Assembly: GCA_030386875.1 (NCBI GenBank)
Contig: CM059580.1
Location: 1,144,838 to 1,208,837 of the forward strand
Source: Morinoia aosen
Lineage: Eukaryota > Arthropoda > Malacostraca > Amphipoda > Talitridae
Length of the DNA: 64,000 nt
Reading direction: 5' to 3'
Both the position numbers and the translations under genes were made by a program. Each line of letters opens with the position of its first letter. Within the stretch, counting starts at the first letter, position 1. Below, piece by piece: positions 1-11,300 of the stretch. The notes beneath the pieces were generated by a model. It saw only the letters and a list, made by a program, of their open reading frames with translations. It had not been told where the DNA came from and made no database searches.

Positions 1-3000
1 AGCCACAGGCCAGCTTTGTACGAGCAAATGCTTCCGTCGGGTCCGGTTTTTCTTTTAAAGATCCACTTTGATTTGATAGGTTTTTTTTCATTAGGACACT
101 CTACAAGAGACCATACTTTATTTTGATTTATAGATTCCATCTCATTTTCCATAGCTGTTTCCCATAGTTTTGCTTCTGGTCCACTGAGTGCTTCTTGAAC
201 ACAAGATGGTATATCAAGCTCATTTTTCATTAAATACACCCATTCACCAAACCTATCAGGAGCGCGTCGATACCTGGCTGATTGTCTAGGCTCCACTCCC
301 TCCATCCCAGCATCTGACTGTCTATGCTCCATCCCTCCCTCAGAGTCTTCTGGTTCTGGATCCCGAGGAAGAAGAGTAAAATTACCATCATTTACTTCTG
401 AAGGCTCCTTCTCAATTGGCATCTGCTGAGATTCATTGAACATAACGTCTCTACTCAAAAATATCCTTCTGCTGCTTATGTCATACAGACGATATCCCTT
501 GGATCCACTTTCATATCCTACAAGAACACACGGTTTAGATTTTGGATCAAGTTTTTCCCTCTCATCTTTGGGGACATGTGCGTACGCACTGCAGCCAAAG
601 GTTTTGAGGTGCTGTACATTGGGCTTGTGTCCATTAAGGGCCTGATAAGGGGTCATATCATTCAATGCACTAGCAGGGCTCCTATTTTTGACATACACGG
701 CAGTTGATATAGCTTCACCCCAGAATGATTTTGGTAACTTTGAACCAGACAGCATAGCTCTGACAGAGTCAAGGAGAGTTCTATTCATTCTTTCTGCAAC
801 TCCATTTTGTTCAGGTGTCTTAGGCACAGTTTTTTCATGGATAATTCCTTCCCTTTTTAGGAATTGTTCAAAGTCATAAGAGATGTATTCCCCACCGTTA
901 TCGGAGCGCAGAATTTTAATTTTGTGATCATAGTGATTTTCTACCAAGGATTTGAACTCCTGAAACACTTTAAAAACATCACTCTTATGTTTGATAATGT
1001 ACACCCAAGTATATCTGGAGTGGTCGTCTATGAAGGTTACAAAATACCTTCCACTCCCAAGTGATATGGGATTAAGCTGGCCACACACATCACTGTGGAT
1101 AAGTTCTAAGGGTTGGCGTTCCCTTTTGTGATTTGTTTTGGGGAACGGAAGCCTATGATTTTTACCATCACAACAGTTTTCACAAAAAATGTTATCTCCA
1201 CTCACAGAACAATCAAAACCTCTAACAAGATTCTTAGTGGCTAATTTCTTAAGATTATTGAATCCTAGATGACAAAATCGTTTATGCCACAGAATTTCAT
1301 CAGAGGAAACGTTCATGCATTTAGCAGCTGAATTAAGGGTGCAATTAAGTTTATACAATTTTCCTACTTTACTGCCTAAGGCAATTAATTCATCGTCTTT
1401 ATTTACAATCTTACATGAGCTTTCGTCAAAGTTAACTGAGTTTCCACTTTCTGTAATCTGAGGCACAGAAAGTAAATTGTAGGCTAAGCCAGGTACATAC
1501 AAGACATTCTTAACAACACAGGTATCTACTAGACCTTTAGGCAACAACACCATAACTTCAACATCACCTACACCAACACCTTGCAAGTTTCTACCATCAC
1601 CAACTTCAATGTTAATTGGACTAGATAGCTCATTCATACAAGAAAAATCATTCCTATTATTACACATGTGTGCTGTTGCACCGGAATCAATTACCTTACA
1701 ATTATTGATATTTATCACAGACAATGCACTGATATAATTTGTTTTACCTGCTACAAAATTGTTTTGGTCTTCTGTGTGGTTCCCATCTTCTTTCTTCAAC
1801 TTTTCTTGATAGATCCAGCACTTGGTACGTAGGTGTCCCAATTTTCCGCATTCGTAGCACCTTGAGTTTTTCAATTTGGAGGTCACAAGGGATTTTTCAC
1901 TGAAGTCTGAAGCACGTTGGTTTTTCAGTTTTGCTTCTTCATTCAGAAGACGCTCTGTCACAAGATTCCATGACGGTAGTTTTTCGTGAGCTTCCAGTGC
2001 AGTCACCAGTGTGGAGAAATGGTCGGGAAGTGACGGCAGCAAGATTATTACACGACTTTCTTCATCAACAGCGTCATCAATCACACTCAAGGACTCAAAT
2101 ATTTCGACAAATGCTTTGAGATGAGTTTGTAAGTCTTGGTCTTCTTTAAGTTTCATGTTGTAGAGTCTTTTGCGTAGTCTGTCCTGCCTCGTATATTTTT
2201 TCTATACCTCGTATATTTTTTCTATTAATATGCCTCGTATGGTCTATCTATCTGTACACCTATGATAGTATTGTCTAATATTACATCTCGTATAGTTTGT
2301 CTATTATTATGCCTCGTACGGCTTATCTATTTGTACACCTCGTATGGTTTGTCAATTAGTATTCCTCGTATGGAACTTTGTTAGACTATTAGCACACCAC
2401 GTGTGGTTTGTCTATTATAGTACGCCTCGTATATTATGTCTATTAATATGCCTCGTATGGTCTATCTATTTGTACACCTCTGATAGTTTATCTATTAGCC
2501 CACCTCATATAGTTTGTCGATTATTATGCGTCGTATGGCTTATCTATTTTTACACCTCGGATGGTTTGTCAATTAATACTCCTCGTATGGATCTTTTGTT
2601 TTAGGACGTCTTATATTAAGGAACTTTTAAAAGCCAATATGTTGGCATATGTATCTCATGTGACAACTTGGAAATAAACGGTTTTGTTTTGTTTTTGTTG
2701 TTTGTCTGAACTTGTTAGACCATGTTTTCTTTTGGAATGTATCTTCAATCTTATGCCATAGTTGCACAGGGTCAGTAGGATCACCCAATAAATAAAGTTG
2801 ACTTGTTTCGACACCAAGCACAATTGTTGCAAGTGCACTGTCACGTCTTTCTTCAAACTTTCTTCGAGCAGTCTCGTCCGTAGTCTGTGGCATGGTTTCC
2901 GTTCCTCGAACCAAGTTCCACAGTTTTTCCTTCATCAGAATCATCTTCATTTGCACCTTCCACGTAGGATAGTTTTTATCATTAAGAGCCGTGAGGCAGT

Positions 3001-3031
3001 TCTTTGCACTTTCACTTACGGAGCCTGTCAT
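1..3031 (-). mobile_element. Ty1/copia retrotransposon gag-pol, 3' part off window, gag interrupted
   Basis: Read on the minus strand, gag starts with ATG at 3031-3029. After an insertion (2182-2708) the frame runs open from about 2176 to the window edge. Visible in order: copia gag domain; CCHC zinc knuckle (CX2CX4HX4C, about 1859-1818); aspartic protease with DSGA near 1688; integrase with an HH-CC-type N-terminus near 1290-1180, catalytic D in HSD near 1096, D in the SDNGG motif near 900 and E in TPEQNGV near 820; then the start of a copia-type reverse transcriptase (PIKSKWIFK near 60). The order protease-integrase-RT is diagnostic of Ty1/copia rather than Ty3/gypsy. Apart from the insertion I see no stop or frameshift, so the copy is recent, but the insertion breaks gag. 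It lies downstream of the last glycosyltransferase exon found and may separate it from the terminal exon. Confidence 0.93.
2182..2708 (-). mobile_element. 527-bp insertion in copia gag carrying 26-bp minisatellite
   Basis: The copia gag frame is broken exactly here, and the pentamer GTCTG occurs on both sides (2177-2181 and 2704-2708), a 5-bp target-site duplication. Removing the insert plus one GTCTG restores a continuous copia-like gag frame. The insert holds degenerate copies of a unit containing CCTCGTATGGTTTGTCTATT (about 2188-2600). It ends with a segment resembling the 3' tail of the local SINEs (CCAATATGTTGG..., GGAAATAAACGG, then T/G-rich bases, 2630-2700). The unit is the same as the large array at 5790-7875, in the opposite orientation. 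Orientation and class are inferred; retroposon is the best guess from the tail. Confidence 0.75.
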
Positions 3032-3149
3032 GTTTCTTTCTCTTTCACCGTTTCTGTCTCACACAACACTAACAAATCACCAAGGTCTGTTCTCGCTGTC
3101 CCGGGCTGTTTTTCGCTTCGGGACTTAGGATAACCTCACTTGATATTGC

Positions 3150-3180
3150 TTCATCGGAAGGTTTTCTGGGCCCATAACCT
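3150..3180 (-). promoter_or_regulatory. Copia primer-binding site (initiator tRNA-Met internal)
   Basis: On the minus strand the sequence GGTTATGGGCCCAG stands between the LTR and gag. It complements the anticodon stem-loop region of initiator tRNA-Met (CTGGGCCCATAACC). An internal tRNA half-molecule primer is the known arrangement for insect copia elements. This supports both the family call and the LTR boundary. Confidence 0.85.
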
Positions 3181-3416
3181 ATTGGAGGTAGGTTAAGTAA
3201 GACGAGACACTTGGAGTTTGTATAATCAGTACACACAGCAGGACACAGTTTACATCACGAAGGATAGCGGTGGAGTGGGCTCCAGCCAAGCCCGAGAACC
3301 ATGAGCTCAGTTCTCAGCGCGGAGTACTGTCTAAACACATTCTAACACAAGAACACTGTAACATTATCAGTATTATACACATATACATTCAAGGTGCTAC
3401 AATAAAGGTTTCAACA
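3180..3416 (-). mobile_element. Copia 5' LTR (approximate)
   Basis: On the minus strand the LTR would begin TGTTGAAACC (3416 downward) and end near CCTCCAATA, directly before the primer-binding site. It contains an AATAAA-like run in the opposite sense. The partner LTR is off the window, so the boundaries and target duplication cannot be confirmed. Confidence 0.6.
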
Positions 3417-3707
3417 CGCATTTCATCATTGGACTGGTATAAAAATACCTTAATTACGGATAATATCAGGATGCAGAAATTGGTTCGGCATCAATATCTG
3501 GTTGATTAATGTAGGAAATAGTTGAGAGGTTTTGAAGTTTGTATCACAGATAAGTCGATAACACGCTCGCATACATATATATATATACATTTGTAAGAAA
3601 AATGTTGTGTTAATGTATATCATTGTTGATCGGATTAAATAATTACCGAACCTCCCAGATTTTTTTATCTCACTGCTCTTGAGTGCTAAATACTCTAGCG
3701 TGCAAAC
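3417..3707. other. Unassigned AT-rich sequence
   Basis: I see no gene. It includes a short (AT)n run near 3577-3590 and TGTATCACAGATAAG, an imperfect match to the GTATCTGTGATAC core shared by the Helitron families of this window. Confidence 0.5.
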
Positions 3708-3978
3708 CACGGTAGAGGAAACAAGGTAGGGTCATTTCTATGGGAGAAAATACACCTCCTCTTGTTCGGCTAGCTAATAGAAAGGCTTAATGCCAAACAA
3801 ATTTTACGACGTCACCAAAACGCCATGTCGTTAGGCCAATAGTGGAGCCAGATTTGGGGGTAGCAGTGCTACCAGATGCAATATGAGCGCTGCTATTGGT
3901 TCGCTGCCGTGACGTCAGGAAAAACACACCGTCAACGAAAAATGACTGGTTTGAGCCTACCTTGTTTCCTCTACCGTG
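3708..3978 (+). mobile_element. hAT-type MITE copy 1 (CACGGTAG family)
   Basis: Terminal inverted repeats read CACGGTAGAGGAAACAAGG at the left and the complement (CTACCGTG) at the right, about 270 bp in all. Flanks GTGCAAAC / GTGCACGA are a partial 8-bp duplication. The interior has CCAAT boxes and CRE-like sites (one TGACGTCA, one decayed). No coding capacity. There are eight copies in the window; three have clear 8-bp target duplications, which places the family in the hAT superfamily. Confidence 0.9.
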
Positions 3979-4029
3979 GTGCACGATAACATACAAGGAT
4001 GACAGTAATGCTTCTACTTGTTGTCCGAA

Positions 4030-4160
4030 AAAAAAAGAAAGACAGTTCATTTCCCACAAAGATGATGTTGAAATGTATAACATTGTTTTTTAAAATGTTT
4101 TAACATCAAGATCTCTACCTGATATACCCCCACGAGGATCGTAATACCCATGTCAGTCGT
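4030..4160 (-). mobile_element. Retroposon 3'-tail family fragment
   Basis: Minus-strand match to a family seen also at 12140-12240, 13318-13437, 15655-15775, 42320-42390, 51480-51600 and 52105-52290. Shared parts in order: GGTATTACGATACCAATGT-like, AAGGATGTTAA, AAAACCAATGT, AACATTTCATG, GGAAATAAAC. No coding capacity. Sequence 4160-4632 beyond it holds nothing I recognise. Confidence 0.6.
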
Positions 4161-4632
4161 CGAAACAAATGATTGAGAGAAGAGCATTAGTAAATATATA
4201 TGCCCGTTGTTGCGTTAATCTAGAGTTGTATATTGCGTATAAATACAAGCAACAGAGAACACACAACACTAGTGACGCGTCGTTGGAAACACTGGTGTTA
4301 GCGCGAACTTACATTGAAATAAAACCTTAGAAAATTTCGATCTAATTAAGGGTTTAATGTTGAAAGTAAAATGAGCGAATTTAAATCATTCTGTGTCAAA
4401 GACTGAAAAAATTGTTGAAACTTCAAAACACCAACACTAGTGATGAATTAAAGAGAAAAGAACATCGCTTCTATAGAAATCATACTTATTTAAAAACATT
4501 TCAATAATAGTAAAGAACGTTTTGACCGATTTGTTGGTTATTGTCGACTTTCTGAAAGATTTTGAAACCTACACTAGTGTAGTCAAAGAGAAATGCATAA
4601 AATGAAAGAAACTCCGCACAAGGTCCCCCACC

Positions 4633-4875
4633 GCAGTCCCCGTGGCCGAGAGGTTAAGAACGCACCCTTCAAGCGGCAGTTCGAATCCCGGCAGTGCCGT
4701 TCGATGTTTCTCCCCGTTGGGAAAAGGGAGAACTCAGCCACAATTCCCCACTCTACCCAGGTTTCAGACATGGGTAACCATCATTGCGTCCTGGTGTTAG
4801 TTATAAGCCATTTGAAAAAAACACAATGTACAAGATGATGTGTACCAGATTTGATTGGAATAAACAAACAAACAA
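4633..4875 (+). mobile_element. tRNA-derived SINE (copy S1)
   Basis: The tRNA-like head has an A box (TGGCCGAGAGGTTAAG) and a B box (GTTCGAATCCC). The SINE body (CCCCGTTGGGAAAAGGG, CCCACTCTACCCAGG) and tail (GATTGGAATAAAC then (CAAA)n) follow. The next SINE is in the opposite orientation, so the two are tail to tail. Confidence 0.85.
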
Positions 4876-4884
4876 ACAAACAAA

Positions 4885-5156
4885 CATCGGCATCTACAGA
4901 TGCTTTATTGCCAAGTCAAGCCTGATACATGCCACCTCGCACATTGGATTTTCAAATGCCTCATAACCAACACCAGGACGCCATGACGCTTTCCCCCAGT
5001 CAAGACCGGTACCCATTTCAGACACCTGGGTAGAGTGGGGTATTGTGCTTAGAATTTTTCCCCTATACTCAACGGAGAAAATCGCCTCCAGCGCCGGGAT
5101 TCGAACCTTCGTTTACCCACATGGAGGCAGGTCCTGAAACCACGCGGCTATGATGA
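4885..5156 (-). mobile_element. tRNA-derived SINE (copy S2), inverted against S1
   Basis: Reverse complement of the same SINE body: CATCGGCATC...GCTTTATT tail, then CCCACTCTACCCAGGTGTC, then the B box (GGTTCGAATCCC in minus sense) and a tRNA-like head near 5110-5156. It ends about 25 bp before the last glycosyltransferase exon found. Confidence 0.85.
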
Positions 5157-5180
5157 GCACAATAAATGTAGCATCCTCAC

Positions 5181-5338
5181 CTCAACAACCGGTTGCCTGC
5201 TCCTCCCTGGGGCGCTGCTCACAAAGAGACTCCCGGCGTCTTTCCACGGCACTGGGCAGAACGAAGCCATTTCCAGCAACGTCCAGTCACACACAGCCGG
5301 TGTGTTGTTGGTCTGTCTGCTGATTGTGGCGTCGTCTG
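5181..5338 (-). CDS. Glycosyltransferase exon 8
   Basis: About 158 bp. Encodes MASFCPVPWKDAGSLF, the family FYP.PW motif near the C-terminus, and ends VVE|GTGAGG at 5180. Only the tandem acceptor GCAGCAG (5342-5336) keeps phase with exon 7; using the first or second AG changes one residue count. At least one more exon is expected; none was found below 5181. Confidence 0.72.
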
Positions 5339-8300
5339 CTGCCCGTTGTGAACACGCTGCCAACATGTCGGGAACACGTCAGCTGTTTGTTCTCAATGTA
5401 TATACTCGAAAATTAGTGAAACTCAATTTTCAAATTAAGAGAATTTTGTGCAGAAATTATTGATGATTGAAATACTACTGGAGATTATTGCAATTTATAG
5501 TTATTGACACATCATCCACGGTGAATATTTGTTTTAAAAACTAATCATGATTGATTGAACACCACTACAAAAAATTAAATATTGCCACTAGTGGCAGTTC
5601 CAATACTACCAAAGTATGATGGCGTAGATTATGCCTAACAAGCAAGCAATCTATACTATAATAAGAGCCGCGTCTGTCTGTCTGTCCGAAGCCAGCCTTC
5701 AGTGTGAGAAAAGCGTATCTGTGATCCAAGCTTCATCAACTCCACAATTTCCAGTGTATTAATCCATCAGATTCGAGTATGAATAAATATCATGAGGCGT
5801 AACCATACGAGGCGTACCAATAGACAAACCATACGAGGCGCATCAACAAACCAACAAACAAACCATACGAGGCGTACCAACAAACCAACAAACAAACCAT
5901 ACGAGGCGTACCAATAGACAAACCATACGAGGTGCACCAACAAACAAGCCATACGAGGTGCACAAACAAACAAACCATACGAGGCGTACCAATAGACAAA
6001 CCATACGAGGCGTACCAATAGACAAACCATACGAGGTGCACCAACAAACAAACCATACGAGGCGTACCAATAGACAAACCATACGAGGCGTACCAATAGA
6101 CAAACCATACGAGGTGCACCAACAAACAAACCATACGAGGCGTACCAATAGACAAACCATACGAGGCATACCAATAGACAAACCATACGAGGTGCACCAA
6201 CAAACAAACCATACGAGGCATACCAATAGACAAACCATACGAGGTGCACCAACAAACAAACCATACGAGGCGTACCAATAGACAAACCATACGAGGTGCA
6301 CCAACAAACCATACGAGGCGTACCAATAGACAAACCATACGAGGCGTACCAATCGACAAACCATACGAGGTGCATCAACAAACAAACCATACGAGGCATA
6401 CCAATAGACAAACCATACGAGGTGCACCAACAAACAAACCATACGAGGCATGCCAATAGACAAACCATACGAGGTGCACACCAACAAACAAACCATACGA
6501 GGCATGCCAATAGACAAACCATACGAGGCGTACCAATAGACAAACCATACGAGGCGTACCAATCGACAAACCATACGAGGTGCACCAACAAACAAACCAT
6601 ACGAGGCATACCAATAGACAAACCATACGAGGTGCACCAACAAACAAACCATACGAGGCATGCCAATAGACAAACCATACGAGGTGCACCAACAAACAAA
6701 CCATACGAGGCATGCCAATAGACAAACCATACGAGGCGTACCAATAGACAAACCATACGAGGTGCACCAACAAACCATACGAGGCGTACCAATAGACAAA
6801 CCATACGAGGCGTACCAATCGACAAACCATACGAGGTGCACCAACAAACAAACCATACGAGGCATACCAATAGACAAACCATACGAGGTGCACCAACAAA
6901 CAAACGATACGAGGCATACCAATAGACAAACCATACGAGGCGTACCAATAGACAAACCATACGAGGTGCACCAACAAACCATACGAGGCGTACCAATAGA
7001 CAAACCATACGAGGCGTACCAATCGACAAGCCATACGAGGTGCACCAACAAACAAACCATACGAGGCATACCAATAGACAAACCATACGAGGTGCACCAA
7101 CAAACAAACCATACGAGGCGTACCAATAGACAAACCATACGAGGCATACCAATAGACAAACCATACGAGGTGCAACAACAAACAAACCAAACGAGGCATA
7201 CCAATAGACAAACCATACGAGGCGTACCAATAGACAAACCATACGAGGCGTACCAATCGACAAACCACACGAGGTGCACCAACAAACAAACCATACGAGG
7301 CGTACCAATAGACAAACCATACGAGGTGCACCAACAAACAAACCATACGAGGCATACCAATAGACAAACCATACGAGGTGCACCAACAAACAAACGATAC
7401 GAGGCATACCAATAGACAAACCATACGAGGTGCACCAACAAACAAACCATACGAGGCATACCAATAGACAAACCATACGAGGCGTACCAATAGACAAACC
7501 ATACGAGGCGTACCAATCGAAAAACCATACGAGGTGCACCAACAAACAAACCATACGAGGCGTACCAATAGACAAACCATACGAGGTGCACCAACAAACA
7601 AACCATACGAGGCATACCAATAGACAAACCATACGAGGTGCACCAACAAACAAACCATACGAGGCATACCAATAGACAAACCATACGAGGTGCACCAAAA
7701 AACAAACCATACGAGGCATGCCAATAGACAAACCATACGAGGCGTACCAATAGACAAACCATACGAGGCGTACCAATAGACAAACCATACGAGGTGCACC
7801 AACAAACAAACCATACGAGGCATACCAATAGACAAACCATACGAGGCATACCAATAGACAAACCATACGACGCGTATTAATAGAAAAGTTGTCTTTATTG
7901 CTTCAACTGTTCAAACTCACGCTGAACATAGCCTGCAGACCTCGTCTGCTTGACCTCCTCCAGCGTAGAGGGGCACCCGGCAGCCTTCGCTGTGGCGGTC
8001 ACTGCGTAGGGGCCTTGCGCTCCCCACGCCCGTCCCTGGCACGTCGTAACGGTGTTATTAGTCCACACAATCGTGTTGCAGGAACATTAGTCCCTCCAGT
8101 CTCACAATCGTGTTGCAGGAATATTAGTCCCTCCAGTCTCACAATCGTGCTGCAGGAACATTAGTCCCTCTAGTCTCACAATCGTGCTGCAGGAACATTA
8201 GTCCCTCCAGTCTCACAATCGTGTTGCAGGAACATTAGTCCCTCCAGTCTCACAATCGTGTTGCAGGAACATTAGTCCCTCCAGTCTCACAATCGTGTTG

Positions 8301-11300
8301 CAGGAACATTAGTCCCTCTAGTCTCACAATCGTGTTGCAGGAACATTAGTCCCTCCAGTCTCACAATCGTGTTGCAGGAACATTAGTCCCTCTAGTCTCA
8401 CAATCGTGTTGCAGGAACATTAGTCCCTCCAGTCTCACAATCGTGTTGCAGGAACATCAATCCCTCCAGTCTCACAATCGTGTTGCAGGAACATCAATCC
8501 CTCCAGTCTCACAATCGTGTTGCAGGAACATTAATCACTCCATTCTCAAAATCGCCTTGCAGGGATGAGCTTTAATGTTTTTATCATGAAGAATGGGTTG
8601 AGAGAAGTGTAAGTTCAACGAGGAGAAGAGTTTCATGTCTAAATTCTTCTACCTATTAGTTATTTCCGTTTTCTATAACCACCATAGGAGGTGGACGTAC
8701 TCTTGTGAAAATACCACAAGTACCGGGCTGGGATCGAACCAGGGCTTTTCTTGTTAGACCCTCATGCCACGAAGAAGGTAACAACACAGCGATCAAATTA
8801 AGTTAATAAGATACAACTTCACTTGATTCCCCCATGTTTCAGTCTCATTTAACTTGCAAGTACTTTAGTTCTTACAGTCACAACACTAAGAGTAGGGCGT
8901 CAAATGCAGGCTCATTGAACACGAGGGTCTGACACGTTTATGTTAAATACTTGTTGTATATTAAAATATGCATCGTATAATGTGATACTGGTTTTATGAG
9001 TACGAGTTCCGGAGCGGAGGTTTGCGCGTCTTGCCGGATGCCATATCGCGTTCAGGTCAGATGTCTTTATGGGACCTCCGCCGGAAGCTGTGCCTTCGGG
9101 GCGCATCGCATTGGTATGCACCGGAAGAGCATTGTTTAACTTCCGAGCGCTATAGCTTATAAAGCTATAGCTCTCTGTGGCACAGCGGTTAAGGGATCGG
9201 ACTTGCATGCTGGAAGTCGCGGGTTCGTATCCCGGCGCTGGCGCAGAGATTTTCCCCGTTGGGTATAAGGGAAAGCTCCTGCACAATACCCCACTCAACC
9301 CAGGTGTCGGAAATGGGTACCGGCTTTACGGGGGAACCGTCATGGTGTCCTATATATAGGGTTAGTTGTAAGACATTTGAAAAACCAATGCTAAGATCAT
9401 ATGTATCAGGCTTGATTGGAAATAAAGCATCCCAAAGATGCCGACGTTAACCTAACCTAACCTAACCTTAACCTTATAAGCAGAGTCGGTGTATGGATGA
9501 TTCAGTACAAGAATAGGAACCTAGCTAAGAGTTTCCTTTTCCTACTCCTGAAGCTAACGCTTCAGTTACGGTAGTTACTGCTACCGATACTGTAGTTTGC
9601 AGCTACAATTACTAATCCTAATATCGTGATGAAAAACCACGATATAACAAATGGCGACGAAGATTTCGAATCTCCAAAGTAAATTTGATCGTTACAAGTG
9701 CTCTGAAATTAAGATGGCGCATTCTACAGTTTGCTGTCCTGCATTCGACGTTGGAGTGGAAACAGTGAGTAATATCTACAACGATTCAAGTACAGTGTGC
9801 AGACGTTCTTCAGAAGGCGGGAAACAATGGTGGTAACAAAGCTAGTATTATAGTTGAAGCTTCGCCTGTAAACATCATTACTGATCTAAAACGAAGAATT
9901 TAACCTACGTTACTCACTGATGCTACATATGAGGAACTTGAAGGAAAGTTAATACTACAATTTAAAATCAAGAAATCCACTGTTGGCGCATCTGTTACAT
10001 TTCTGAACAGAGAGCAAAGTGTTACAAAAGGTATGCTAAAACGTTAAATGACTTAGCATTTTCGTGCAACTACGAAAATTACGGTCGCGATCGTCTCTTT
10101 AGAGATGCTCTTGTGGCCGGTCTACATTCAGCGCAAATTCTCAGCGCGGTTCTACAGAAGTGTGACAGCAAGTCCTTCTACAGTAAAGCTTCGACGCTCC
10201 AGATATCATTCGTGAGGATTCATCTTCATCGTTTTTCACTACAGAAAAACTACAGCCGAATTACATATGTATTCGCTGCGGAACTAGGCAGAAGCACCTT
10301 ACAAAGAATTGCTATGCCCTAAAATTAAATTAATAAAATGCAAAAAATGTGGAAAAAAGGCCACATTTCTAAAGTTTGCAATTTACGACTGCAGCACGAC
10401 CTCCTCCTGTTAAGCCTACACGAAGGGGACCTACACGAGAAGAATTTGACGCAGCTCGCACTTACACAGTGCAGCTGGAATGGAGCGGTTCTCAGTGCAA
10501 CGTCGGAAGAGAAGATGTGTCAATGAAGAGTTCAAGTAAGCCTCTACAGCGGAAGAACGAAGTTATTCTACAAAAGCCTAGGAACGATACTTGTGACGGT
10601 AACTATGTTCATAATTTCTCTGATGTAAAAACTAATTACGCGTTATTTCAGTCACATTGTATTCCTCAAAGTGTCACAAAACTTACTCCTTCTGTTGCGC
10701 TGAACAATCGTAAAATTGTTACTTCCAGAGATAGAGTTCATCCTAAATATTCTTTGTCCAGAGCTAAGCCTATGTTTGTAACTCAATTCTCTGATGATCT
10801 GTTTAATGATTCTTACTTGTCATCTGATTCAGTCTAACGTTAAAGATACCGTTCATCTAGATGTGTTGCATGATGCAGTTCCTGTATTTTTAAAGCACGC
10901 CGTGTTCTAGTAAGACTAAAAGACTCCTGCTTTGACACCGGTCAGCAGTTTACCTGTACAAAATGTACCTTGTAGATCAGTTAAAATAACTAAACCTGTA
11001 ATGCGAATAGGTTGCTAAGTTTTCCTTCCGTGTGTCATGTATTCATCTAAAAGGGAGGGAAATTGTTGTATATTAAAATATGCATCGTATAATGTGATAC
11101 TGGTTTTATGAGTACGAGTTCCGGAGCGGAGGTTTGCGCGTCTTGCCGGATGCCATATCGCGTTCAGGTCAGATATCTTTATGGGACCTCCGCCGGAAGC
11201 TGTGCCTTCGGGGCGCATCGCATTGGTATGCACCGGAAGAGCATTGTTTAACTTCCGAGCGCTATAGCTTATAAGCAGAGTCGGTGTATGGATGATTCAG

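Noticed and set aside
4583..4771. 62-residue minus-strand ORF
   Set aside because: Antisense reading of a SINE.
5767..7866. ORFs of 699, 672 and 486 residues on the minus strand
   Set aside because: They are overlapping frame-shifted translations of the 26-bp minisatellite; no composition or motif of a real protein.
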